Both the position numbers and the translations under genes were made by a program. A stretch of 64,000 nucleotides of DNA from Acidobacteriaceae bacterium KBS 89 (GTDB lineage Bacteria > Acidobacteriota > Terriglobia > Terriglobales > Acidobacteriaceae), in the NCBI GenBank assembly GCA_000381605.1, contig KB906754.1, positions 372,001 through 436,000 of the forward strand. The letters run 5' to 3'. Of the stretch, positions 15,331 to 24,120 are shown in pieces (the stretch's first letter is position 1; every line of letters begins with the position of its first letter). The notes beneath the pieces were generated by a model. It was not told where the DNA came from. It saw only the letters and a program-made list of their open reading frames with translations, and did not search any database.

Positions 15331-16503
15331 ATGAACGAGCGCAAGCAGGCGGAAGAAGTACTGCTCAAGGCGGGTGCCTTGCAGCGCGCGATCTTCAATA
15401 GTGCCAATTTCTCAAGCATCGCCACGGACGCGCATGGCGTCATTCAAATCTTCAATGTTGGGGCCGAGAGGATGCTGGGCTATACAGCAGCCGAAGTGAT
15501 CAACAAGGTCACACCCGCCGACATCTCTGATGCTCAGGAACTGATAGCACGTGCCGAAGCGTTAAGCGCGGAATTCGGTACCCCGATTACTCCAGGCATT
15601 GAGGCATTGGTGTTCAAGGCCTCGCGTGGGATCGAGGACATCTACGAACTAACTTACTGCCGCAAGGACAGTAGCAGGTTTCCTGCGGTGGTGTCGGTCA
15701 CGGCGCTGCGCGACGCGCAAGACGCCATTATTGGCTACCTGTTGATCGGCACTGACAACAGTGCGCGGAAGCAGGCGGAAGAGGCATTGCTGCGAAGCGA
15801 AATGCTGGCGAGCGCGGGACGGATGGCAGCAAGCATTGCGCACGAGATCAACAATCCGCTCGAAGCCATGATGAACACACTGTATCTCGTCCGAGCCACC
15901 TCCGACCTTCCCGCGGAGGCCCTTGAGTATCTGGATATCGCCGATGGGGAGCTGATGCGAATCGCTCATATCACCCGCCAGACGTTGGGGTTCTATCGTG
16001 AGTTTTCCGCGGCAAGCAGCAACTCTGCGTCCGCCTTGATTGGCTCGGTCGTCCATCTGCTACAGGCGAAGATCAGGGCCAAGGGGGCTACCGTTGAGCA
16101 GCAGTGCGAGGAGACGCTACAGGTGATAGGGATCGCAGGGGAACTGCGGCAGGTGCTGGCGAACCTGCTTGCAAACAGTCTGGATGCGGTTGGCCAGGAC
16201 GGCAGGATTGTGTTGCGCGCCTCTGCCTCCATTGATCCGATCGATGGGACCCGACGCGTCCGAATCACCGTGGCCGACTCTGGGAGCGGCATGGCGCTGG
16301 CAACAATGAAAAGCATCTTCGACCCTTTCTTTACGACCAAGGGCACGGTCGGAACCGGTCTTGGGCTCTGGGTCTGTAAGCAGCTTGTTGAGAAAAATCA
16401 CGGATCTATCAGAGTTCGATCTACGACAGAAGGACGGCGGCGAGGAACGACGTTTTCCATCTTGCTCCCGCGACACGCTGGGACGTCAATCGCTACGCGA
16501 TAA
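15331..16503 (+). CDS. PAS-domain sensor histidine kinase
   Basis: A 390-residue kinase: short coiled N-terminus (NERKQAEEVLLKAG), PAS domain (about 20-145, FSSIATDAHGVIQIFNV; ERMLGYTAAEV), HisKA with phospho-His near residue 171 (SIAHEINNPLEA), and HATPase with N box (LRQVLANLLANSLDAV), G1 (VADSGSGM) and G2 (GTGLGLWVCKQL). No membrane span is present. The open frame begins only at TTG 15319, and the sequence starts in what is usually a linker before a PAS domain, so the gene may have lost an N-terminal sensor. No partner regulator is adjacent; the nearest is the broken one at 7856-8507. Confidence 0.92.
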   Translation: MNERKQAEEVLLKAGALQRAIFNSANFSSIATDAHGVIQIFNVGAERMLGYTAAEVINKVTPADISDAQELIARAEALSAEFGTPITPGIEALVFKASRGIEDIYELTYCRKDSSRFPAVVSVTALRDAQDAIIGYLLIGTDNSARKQAEEALLRSEMLASAGRMAASIAHEINNPLEAMMNTLYLVRATSDLPAEALEYLDIADGELMRIAHITRQTLGFYREFSAASSNSASALIGSVVHLLQAKIRAKGATVEQQCEETLQVIGIAGELRQVLANLLANSLDAVGQDGRIVLRASASIDPIDGTRRVRITVADSGSGMALATMKSIFDPFFTTKGTVGTGLGLWVCKQLVEKNHGSIRVRSTTEGRRRGTTFSILLPRHAGTSIATR

Positions 16504-16552
16504 GGCGGCCCGATCGCCAAACCATCTTCTTTTGTAGGGGCCTGAAAAATCG

Positions 16553-16650
16553 CCTTTTCGGCAAGTTCACTAAGCGGCGCGATTCGGGAGCCCGTAGTTG
16601 CCGAAAACCCCGTTTTGCGGGAACGACGCCAAACCGACTTCTCAGTACCA
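16553..16650 (+). repeat. Dispersed inverted-repeat element, copy B
   Basis: Perfect 10-bp inverted repeat TTTTCGGCAA (16555-16564) / TTGCCGAAAA (16598-16607), then CCCCGTTTT and, about 20 bases later, CCGACTTCTC (16634-16643). It has the same order of blocks as copy A at 9603-9717, directly downstream of the histidine kinase. Confidence 0.75.
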
Positions 16651-16704
16651 ATCCGGATGCGATGTGTGATTCGGCGATTTATCACTCACCGAGATTGAGA
16701 TGCA

Positions 16705-18031
16705 CTACTTTCCCTCTAGTCGAAAGCGGTCGAGACTCTCCCGCTGGCTATTGCTAGTCTGCCGCGGAGCCGGTCGCACTCTGTATCTCTTTATATCGGC
16801 CGGAGTCAGTTTCGGTGGATCGACCGCGATGGCCACCTTGTGGATGGTGCCGGTGAATTTGAAAGGCACCTTATAGTCGTTGTCATCCACGGGCGCGGGA
16901 CCGGCGCTGCCGATGTTTGAAAATGTCGTCAAGGGGCTTGACCAGGGGAACGGTCGCCTCCAGTGTCTGGGTGGACACTACCTTGCCGTCTACCTTCAGG
17001 GTCCCCGTGACCCTTTGCCGATACCGCTTAGATTGTTGTACGCCAGCGTCCCTTCGCCGAGCCCATTGTACTTGAAGTCGTACTCGATCGTATGCTTGCC
17101 CGGGGCCAGCGGCTCCGTGCCCTCCCAGCGGGTCCGCTTGAGGTCAAGCATGTTATAGGTGTACACCGGCTTGCTCTTCAGCGGGTACAAGGCCCATCCG
17201 TTAAAGCGTCCGCCCTCGCTAACGATCACACCGTCACTCCCACCCTGAGGCACGTCGCTATCTGCCGTAATGGTGTAGGAAGTGTTGAGGAGTTCAGGCT
17301 GATTGCCGCCCGGAATACTGACGGTCGAACCCGAATAGTTGAAGACTCTTCGTCCCGCCGCCTGGCTCGGGCGCGGCGCAACGAACCGGGTTGACGCCGA
17401 GGCATCCAGCGGAAGCACCTGATACTTGGCAAATTCGCCGAACATCAGGTTCTTCATCTCCTCCATCTTCTTTGGATTTGCCGCGGACACATCGGTATTT
17501 TGCGTCCAATCCTTACTGAGATCGAACAGCTCGAACTTGAAGGCGATGGCGGGATCGGTGACTGCCGTCGTCGTAAGTTGCCAGGGTGCGCGGATCGGGT
17601 CCGCGCTTAGCATCCAACCGTCGTTGTACAACCCCTGCACGCCAACCATCTCGAAATATTGAGTGTGGTGGAGCGATGGCGCGTTCGCGTTAACCTTGTC
17701 GAACGTGTAGGCCATGCTGACGCCTTCGATCGGCTTTTGCCCGATACCGTCAACCATGACAGGTGCCGGTATGCCGGTCACTTCGAGCAGCGTCGGCGCG
17801 ATATCGATAAAGTGATGAAACTGCCAGCGTATGCCTCCCTTGTCCGTGATCTTCGCCGGCCAGGAGATCGCCATGCCCCGTTTTGTTCCGCCGAAGTACG
17901 ACGGAATCTGCTTGGTCCACCTATACGGCGTGTCAAACGCCCAGGCCCACCCGATCGAATAGGGGGAAGTTCAGGGGAGAACCCCAGATGTCGTAAAACG
18001 GCATCTGCTGTTCGGCCGTCAATTGCCGTCT
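16705..18031 (-). pseudogene. Arylsulfatase, 5'-truncated and frameshifted
   Basis: The C-terminal half of a type I sulfatase. Visible in order: QQMPFYDIWGSP, a break near 17945 (one extra base), FDTPYRWTKQIPSYFGGT, MAISWPAKITDKGG, HFIDIAPTLLEVTGI, FELFDLSKDWTQNTDV, then the beta-rich C-terminal part. There is a base lost near 17011 and one gained near 16917, after which NDYKVPFKFTGTI ends the protein. The N-terminal half with the formylglycine motif C-x-P-x-R and most metal ligands is absent; the frame meets a TAG at 18032-18034 where the next, opposite-strand pseudogene begins. It cannot make an active enzyme. Confidence 0.9.
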
Positions 18032-18033
18032 CT

Positions 18034-19476
18034 AGTGGCGAGCGCAACTTTACTCGTTACGGCTATGGTGACTTCTATAAACGCGACTCAAAGATCGAAG
18101 TACTCTATCGTGTCTGGCCTGGCACACAACGGCATCTTCTTTGGGGCGATCCCACTTTGGCGTCCGGGTATGGCCGGGCGGCGAACTTTTGTGGAGCTTC
18201 AGGCATGGAGCTTTGTGAGCCATTGACTTTCAAGGGCCGTGAGGGGTCGGGGCACCCGGCCGGACGCAACTCGTACTCGGACACCACGCTTGCAAACTTC
18301 AATCGCGATACGAACAAGTTCGCCATCACCTACATGCTGTGGGGACGCTATCTCTACAATCCCGATACTGGTGCAGAGGTGCACCACCGTTATTTCCGTC
18401 AAACCTTTGGTCCGTCGGGGCCGGCGCTGGAGGCTGCGCTTGCCAGCTCCAGCCGGATTCTACCGCTCATTACGACTGCGTGGCTGCCCTCGGCTTCCAA
18501 TCACAGCTTCTGGCCGGAGCTCTACAGTCCTATCTCAATCCTTCCACCGACTGGGAAGCCGCTCTACAGCGACTCCCCTGCCCCGCACAATGTCGGCTCA
18601 GTCAGTCCGCTGGACCCGCAGCTCTTCAGTACGATCGACCAGCACGCCAAGGACCTGGTGAGCGATACGAAGAACGCTCGTTACAGCCCTGGGGAGGTTA
18701 TCGAATGGTTGAAGCGATGGTTCGTACATCAACTCAATCACTCGTGGTCGCGCGCGCCAACGGAGGCTCCCGTGTGCAGCCGCCAGCGTTCCAGCAGATT
18801 GTGGAAGACATCCTCATTCTCAACGGGCTGGGGCTTTACTATGCGAATCTTTTTCGCGCAGCCCTCTTCTATTCGATCTACGAGAAGACTGGCGATCCTG
18901 CGGCAGCAACACAGTCGCTCGCCGCGTATCGTAAGGCTCGCGACGCTTGGGCCGTTTTGGCTGAACGGGCGGACAAGATCTACACCACCGATATTAGCCT
19001 ATGGGGATATTGCCGTGCGACGGGGCCACTGGGCCGACAGGCTTCCCGCAATCGACAATGATGTGGCGGCAGTTGAAAAATATTTCGCGGGTCAACCCGT
19101 TCGACAGACTTCGGCTACAAAGGCAATTCGGCGTACCACCAAAGCGTCCCCACGTCCGGTCGTTGCCGTAGATCACGCCGCTCCCGCAGCTTTCACTCCA
19201 GGCAGCGATTTGCGTCTCACTCTCGCCGCGAAAGCTCCTGTCACCGGGTCAACCTTGTGGTACCGCCATGTGAATCAGGCAGAGCGCTGGCTCACTGTGC
19301 CCATGGAGAAGTCCGGCAATGTTCACAGTGGTTCCATTCCCGGGAGTTACACGAACTCACCTTACCCTTTGCAGTACTACTTCGAGATCCGCACGGCTGA
19401 CGCGGCTGTTCTGCATCCGGCGTTCAATGCGACGCTGAGCAATCAACCGTACTATGCCGTAATGTCGGTTCGGTAG
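18034..19476 (+). pseudogene. Large hydrolase-like protein, 5'-truncated, two frameshifts
   Basis: The reading starts abruptly with RNFTRYGYGDFYK, then VWPGTQRHLLWGDPTLASGY and MELCEPLTFKGREG, and continues past ASSSRILPLITTAWLPSASN. It shifts near 18705 (one base lost), carries on in another frame (QIVEDILILNGLGLYYANLF, KTGDPAAATQSLAAYRKARD), shifts back near 18991 (one base gained) and ends with a beta-rich domain (YRHVNQAERWLTVPMEKSG, PLQYYFEIRTADA). It resembles large secreted proteins of unknown function tied to glycan breakdown, which is family memory and not proof. The missing 5' end abuts the sulfatase remnant head to head. Confidence 0.8.
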
Positions 19477-19496
19477 TCAAATACCATCCAGGCGAT

Positions 19497-20306
19497 TCAC
19501 ACGTGTTCGGCGAAACGTCGCTGAATAAGCGGGAGAAGTCCGTCATCCGCGGTCTTCCATATCTCTTCGTTGAAGATCTCAACTTCGATGGGGCCGTCGT
19601 AGCCTGCGGCATCTACGGCCTGCCGCAGGTTTCGCAACTCGATGACACCGTCACCCATCATGGCGCGGCCCATCAGGATGCCGGGCAAAGGCACCGGCCA
19701 ATCGGACACATGAAAACCCGCAATTTTCCCGCGCGCACGCTCTATTTGCTGCATTACATCAGGGTCCCACCACACGTGGAAGGCATCGATGACGACCTGG
19801 GCGGCAGGACTTTTGAGCTGGTCGGCGATGTCGTTGGCTTGCTTCAACGTTACGACGACGGAACGCTCTGCTGCGTACATGGGATGCAGAGGCTCAATGC
19901 CCAGAACGACACCGGCTTTCTCCGCGTCGGGGAGTATCTCGAGCAGACCGTCGAGCACGGTGGCACGCGCGTCATTCAGAGTCTGTCCATTTGCAGGGCC
20001 GGAGACGATCACCAGCACCGATGCGCCGAGCGTTGCGGCTTCCTCAATGGCGAGGCGGTTATCTGCAACGCGGTTGCGACGTTCTTCCGGTGTAGGCGCC
20101 GAGAACCACCCTCCACGACACAGGCTGGAGACGCGCAGGCCTTCCCTGCGGATCATCGCGGAAGCCTTCGCGGCATCGCCTTCAAGTTTATGGCGCCAAA
20201 CTGCAATGTACGGGACGCCGCTACTAGAGCAGTTGCGGACTGTCTGCTCTAGAGACCATGGATCGGCAGTCATTTGATTGAAGCTGAGGCGCTGCAATAA
20301 ACTCAT
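19497..20306 (-). CDS. Sugar phosphate isomerase/epimerase-like TIM-barrel protein
   Basis: A 269-residue member of the xylose-isomerase-like TIM-barrel superfamily. Candidate metal ligands lie at the barrel ends of strands: LGIEPLHP, VIDAFHVWWDP, GFHVSDWPVP and IEVEIFNEEIW (Glu, Asp, His, Glu). Such enzymes isomerise or epimerise sugars, act on keto-sugars or eliminate from 3-keto-glycosides. Its ATG (20304-20306) overlaps the stop of the DUF993 gene by 4 bases, making it the last gene of a coupled operon. Cytosolic. The exact reaction is unknown. Confidence 0.88.
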   Translation of the reverse strand: MSLLQRLSFNQMTADPWSLEQTVRNCSSSGVPYIAVWRHKLEGDAAKASAMIRREGLRVSSLCRGGWFSAPTPEERRNRVADNRLAIEEAATLGASVLVIVSGPANGQTLNDARATVLDGLLEILPDAEKAGVVLGIEPLHPMYAAERSVVVTLKQANDIADQLKSPAAQVVIDAFHVWWDPDVMQQIERARGKIAGFHVSDWPVPLPGILMGRAMMGDGVIELRNLRQAVDAAGYDGPIEVEIFNEEIWKTADDGLLPLIQRRFAEHV

Positions 20307-21469
20307 GCGACACCTGCAAGCAGCAGGAAACTGCGCATCCGTCGCGTTGCCAGTTCAGGATCGCGCAACGCTCCGGCCTGGTCGGCGAGCACGAACAGTT
20401 CGCACAGATGTGCGGTGGATCGTGCGCTCTCCGCACCTCGGACCATACGGAAGTGCGACTGAAATCCATTCAGATAGGCCAGGAAGACGACTCCTGTTTT
20501 GTAGTGTTGAGTTGGCGACGCAAAGATGTGCCGCGAGACCGGAACTGTGGGGGCAAGAAGTTGTTGGTAGCGAGCAACGTCCCCACTGTCGAGCGCAGAC
20601 AGCGCCAGCGACGCGGCCGGAGCAATCGCATCAAAGATTCCCAGCAATGCATCGCTATGGCCATTGGCGTCGCCCAAGATCAGGCGGTCGTAGTTGAAGT
20701 CGTCGCCGGTATACATTCTTACGCCGGAAGGAAGGCTGCGGCGCATCGACACTTCCAGGTCCGCGTCGAGCAGCGAGATTTTTATGCCATCAACTTTTTC
20801 CTTGTGGGCGTCGATGATGCTGAGGCAGTTCTTCATCGCTTCAGGGATCGAGGTTCCGCCCCAGTATCCCTCCAATGCTGGGTCAAACATTGGCCCCAGC
20901 CAATGCAGGATGACGGGCAGCTTCACCTGGCCAAGCACAGCAGCATAAACAGCAGCATAGTCGTCAGCATCGCGAGCTACAGCGGCCAAGGCGCCACTTG
21001 CCATCAGGATGATACGCCCATCGACGGCTTCAATGGCTTCACATTGCTCCAGGTAGGCGTTGGTCACATCGGCCAGGGTCGCGGTCTTTCCTGCCGGCAA
21101 GTGGTCGGTGCCTGCGCCGCTGGCGACCACGACTCCGCGTGTTTTGGCGGCTGCCGTACTGCGTTTGATAAGCTCCAACGCAAGCGGCCAGTCCAGTCCC
21201 ATTCCCCGTTGCGCCGTGTCCATTGCCTCGGCGACGGCAAAACCGAGCGACCATAGATACTCGCGGTAGGTTAGGGTTGCGTCCCAGTCGATGACAGATT
21301 GGGTAAGCGGCTCCGTAGTGCGCAAGGGATCCACAACGACGTGGGCCGCCGCAAACGCGATGCGGGTTTCGAATCCTGACCGTTGCTGCGGTACGAGCGG
21401 CTCATGGGACAGGCTGTAATGGTAAGCGGAGCCATCGGGCCGCACCAGCTTTATGGATTTCTCCAACAT
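20303..21469 (-). CDS. DUF993 family, dihydrodipicolinate-synthase-like protein
   Basis: A 388-residue protein of the DUF993 family, distant relatives of class I aldolases of the DapA type. Seen: GRIILMASGALA and LPVILHWLGPMFDPALEGYW in the barrel, and a Lys in VDGIKISLLDADLEV at the place where DapA-type enzymes carry the Schiff-base Lys (inference). The start at 21469 gives a TGATG overlap with the upstream dehydrogenase gene; the frame opens further upstream inside that gene, but those ~49 residues are antisense-like. Probably a retro-aldol or dehydratase step in sugar breakdown. Confidence 0.88.
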   Translation of the reverse strand: MLEKSIKLVRPDGSAYHYSLSHEPLVPQQRSGFETRIAFAAAHVVVDPLRTTEPLTQSVIDWDATLTYREYLWSLGFAVAEAMDTAQRGMGLDWPLALELIKRSTAAAKTRGVVVASGAGTDHLPAGKTATLADVTNAYLEQCEAIEAVDGRIILMASGALAAVARDADDYAAVYAAVLGQVKLPVILHWLGPMFDPALEGYWGGTSIPEAMKNCLSIIDAHKEKVDGIKISLLDADLEVSMRRSLPSGVRMYTGDDFNYDRLILGDANGHSDALLGIFDAIAPAASLALSALDSGDVARYQQLLAPTVPVSRHIFASPTQHYKTGVVFLAYLNGFQSHFRMVRGAESARSTAHLCELFVLADQAGALRDPELATRRMRSFLLLAGVA

Positions 21470-22620
21470 CAGACCCCCAACTCCGGCACATCGAGCCAGC
21501 GACGCTCTTGCCAGGATTTGAGGCCAAGCTCTGCCAGTTGCACGCCACGGGCCCCTTCCAAAAAGTCGTGAGGGAATGGCGCATCTTCCGCAACATGCTT
21601 CAGGAACAACTCCCACTGAACCTTGAACCCATTGTCGAAGGTCTGATTGTCCGGCACTTCCTGCCAGTTTTCGCGGAAGCGGAAAGGATTCTCTATGTCT
21701 GGGTTCCAGACTGGGCGCGGCGTATTAACACGGTGCTGCGTCCGACATTCGCGAAGGCCAGCGACGGCGCTGCCCAGTGTGCCGTCTACCTGCAGATTGA
21801 AGAGTTCATCGCGGTAGACACGAACTGACCACGAGGAGTTGATCTGCGCAATGATACCGCCATCGAGTTCAAATGTTCCGTAGGCCGAATCCTCGGCGGT
21901 GCATTGGTAGCGCAGGCCTTGCTCATCTACTCGCTCGGGTATTGCCGTGCTGCCAAGGCACTGCACTGCGCGCACCCGACCGAAGGTATGGTCGAGGACA
22001 TAGCGCCAATGGCAGAACATGTCCACGATGATGCCCCCATCGTCCTGCTTGCGGTAGTTCCATGAGGGGCGTTGCGCGGGTTGCCAATCTCCTTCGAAGA
22101 CCCAGTAACCAAATTCTCCGCGGACGGAAAGGATTCGACCGAAGAAGCCACTGTTCACCAACCGCTTCAGCTTGCGCATGCCCGGCAGAAAGAGTTTGTC
22201 CTGGACGACGCCGTGTTTGACTCCGGCTGCCTTTGCCAAGCCTGCTAGCCGCAACGCCATCGCCGAGTCAACGGCGAGAGGCTTCTCGCAATAGATATGT
22301 TTGCCGGCGGCAATCGCCGCCTCCACACTTGGTGCCCGGAGCGTCGTCAACTGTGCGTCGAAGTAGATCGAGTCGTCTGGGTTGGCGAGCGCTCCCTGCA
22401 AGTCTGTAGTCCAACGGTCCATTCCGTACTCTTTAGCGATCTGTTCCAGTTTGGCGGCGTTGCGCCCTACCAGCATAGGGTCAGGCACCAATCTCGACCC
22501 GTCGGCAAGTACAACACCACCCTGTTTCCGGATCGCCAGAACGGAGCGGACCAGATGCTGGTTCAGGCCCATGCGTCCCGTGACTCCGTTCATGATGATG
22601 CCGATCCGCTTCTCTTTCAT
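21469..22620 (-). CDS. Gfo/Idh/MocA family NAD(P)-dependent oxidoreductase
   Basis: A 383-residue sugar or inositol-type dehydrogenase. An N-terminal Rossmann fold (RIGIIMNGVTGRMGLNQHLV, an unusual glycine loop) is followed by GKHIYCEKPLAVD with the catalytic-family Lys of EKP, then the beta-sheet domain (GGIIVDMFCHWRYVLDHTFG with the His of the active site). ATG at 22620 is chosen because GGAG lies 6 bases upstream; TTG at 22647 and ATG at 22632 are alternatives. It lies 23 bases after the permease gene and overlaps the DUF993 gene. Likely oxidises the imported sugar to a keto form. Confidence 0.93.
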   Translation of the reverse strand: MKEKRIGIIMNGVTGRMGLNQHLVRSVLAIRKQGGVVLADGSRLVPDPMLVGRNAAKLEQIAKEYGMDRWTTDLQGALANPDDSIYFDAQLTTLRAPSVEAAIAAGKHIYCEKPLAVDSAMALRLAGLAKAAGVKHGVVQDKLFLPGMRKLKRLVNSGFFGRILSVRGEFGYWVFEGDWQPAQRPSWNYRKQDDGGIIVDMFCHWRYVLDHTFGRVRAVQCLGSTAIPERVDEQGLRYQCTAEDSAYGTFELDGGIIAQINSSWSVRVYRDELFNLQVDGTLGSAVAGLRECRTQHRVNTPRPVWNPDIENPFRFRENWQEVPDNQTFDNGFKVQWELFLKHVAEDAPFPHDFLEGARGVQLAELGLKSWQERRWLDVPELGV

Positions 22621-22643
22621 TGTTTTCTCCATAGAATGTTCTT

Positions 22644-23909
22644 TCAACGCGCAACAGAATGTTCCTGCGACTCTCGCAGGAAACTGCGATCGCGCGCCTC
22701 CGGTCCAAACCAGAAGATAACGATCATCAGGACGATCACCGCGGCCTCGAACATCGTCAACGCCCAGGGATATCCAAAGTGGTCGCGCAACACGAATTCT
22801 ATTGCTGTCGCGGGGGAGGCCAGCAGCACTCCAAGCTGATACACAAAGCCCGGGAACAGGCTCCGCACGACATCGGGCGAAAGTTCATTCAGGTGTGCCG
22901 GGATGACGCCGAACGCGCCTTGCACCCCGGTCTGCATCAGGTACGATCCCACCACCAGCACGCCGAGGGAGGTTCCAAACGCCCACGCCGGAATCGACAG
23001 CAGCGAGATTACCAGTGCCAGCATGATCGAGTTGCGCCTGCCTATCTTTTGCGACAAATGGCCGAAGAAGAGCGCGCCGACAATTGCGCCGATGTTGTAC
23101 AGAATAGGTATTCCATATAACGACTTCATTCCGAAGACGGTCTTCGCCGCGATCCCCGGGATGGACTTCAGAAAATCGGGATACAGGTCCTGCGTGCCAT
23201 GCGAGAGGCATAGCATTACGCTCATCATCAGCAGCAGGTAAAGGAACATTTTCTTGTGTTGTAGCAGCGAGCTGAAGATTTGTCCCATCGACGCCGGGCG
23301 ATGTTGCTTCCAGGCCTCTGATTCCGGTGCGAACATCGTCAGTATCACGATCAACACCGCTACCGGTGCCCCGATGAAGAAAACCGACTTCCAGCCAAAA
23401 GCCGGTGCCAGCGTCTGCATGGCTACAGCCGCCAGCAGATAACCCATGGGGTAGCCGGATTGCATCATTCCGGAGAGCACGCCTCGAAACCGGCGGGGCG
23501 ACATCTCCATTGCATACGAAGCTCCGATGCCCCAGTAGCCGCCCATTCCGATGCCATAGAGCGCACGGCAGATCACGAAGAACAGGTAGTTCGGCGCAAG
23601 CCCGGTCAGTACTGTTAACAGGGAAAAATACAGGACGCAAAAGATGAGCGGCCGCTTGCGTCCGAACCTGTCCGCAAGAGCCCCAAAGAACAATGCCCCG
23701 ACAGGACGCATCGCGAGCGTCAGCGTCAACGTGTACACCACCGATGCCTTCGACACATGAAAGTGTTCCGACAGCGTGTCAAACAAAAACACCACGACAA
23801 AGAAGTCGAACGCATCCAGCACCCAACCCAGAATTCCTGAGCCGACAGCAAACTTCCAACCTTTGATCTCCCGGTTGATTCCCGAGTCTGTCCCGGTTAC
23901 AAACGCCAT
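22644..23909 (-). CDS. MFS transporter, SHS (sialate/aromatic acid:H+ symporter)-like
   Basis: A 421-residue permease with about 12 membrane segments. The first, GWVLDAFDFFVVVFLFDTL, and the loop GALADRFGRKRPL are typical of the SHS branch of the major facilitator superfamily; FFGHLSQKIGRRNS is the matching loop of the second half. ATG at 23909 is taken as start because the membrane part begins about 16 residues later; the ~76 residues of upstream open frame do not look like a permease. First gene of the four-gene operon, so it probably imports the substrate that the dehydrogenase, DUF993 protein and isomerase degrade. Inner membrane. Confidence 0.93.
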   Translation of the reverse strand: MAFVTGTDSGINREIKGWKFAVGSGILGWVLDAFDFFVVVFLFDTLSEHFHVSKASVVYTLTLTLAMRPVGALFFGALADRFGRKRPLIFCVLYFSLLTVLTGLAPNYLFFVICRALYGIGMGGYWGIGASYAMEMSPRRFRGVLSGMMQSGYPMGYLLAAVAMQTLAPAFGWKSVFFIGAPVAVLIVILTMFAPESEAWKQHRPASMGQIFSSLLQHKKMFLYLLLMMSVMLCLSHGTQDLYPDFLKSIPGIAAKTVFGMKSLYGIPILYNIGAIVGALFFGHLSQKIGRRNSIMLALVISLLSIPAWAFGTSLGVLVVGSYLMQTGVQGAFGVIPAHLNELSPDVVRSLFPGFVYQLGVLLASPATAIEFVLRDHFGYPWALTMFEAAVIVLMIVIFWFGPEARDRSFLRESQEHSVAR

Positions 23910-24120
23910 GTTTAGTTCGCCGTTTCCACAACCATCTACTGCTGGTTGGCGGTAAATTTCACTGCTTGTAAGGTGGAAAGATTGTATCTCGTCAACCGCT
24001 CCAAACAGAAACAGGACAAAAGGCACATCGGGCGCCGCTGCGGACAACTCTGCCGATTCTAAGAAGTGCCCCTCCGAAACATAGTTTCTTCTTTGCCATT
24101 GGAAACCGGAGGTAGATACT
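23910..24120. promoter_or_regulatory. Divergent control region, sugar operon versus FAD oxidoreductase
   Basis: 211 bases between divergent genes. GGAGG at 24108-24112 serves the plus-strand gene. Both promoters must lie here; I did not find a clear operator or consensus boxes. Confidence 0.4.

Noticed and set aside
17659..18033. First part of the long plus-strand frame that ends at 19476
   Set aside because: It is antisense to recognisable sulfatase sequence; protein-like sequence begins only at about 18034.
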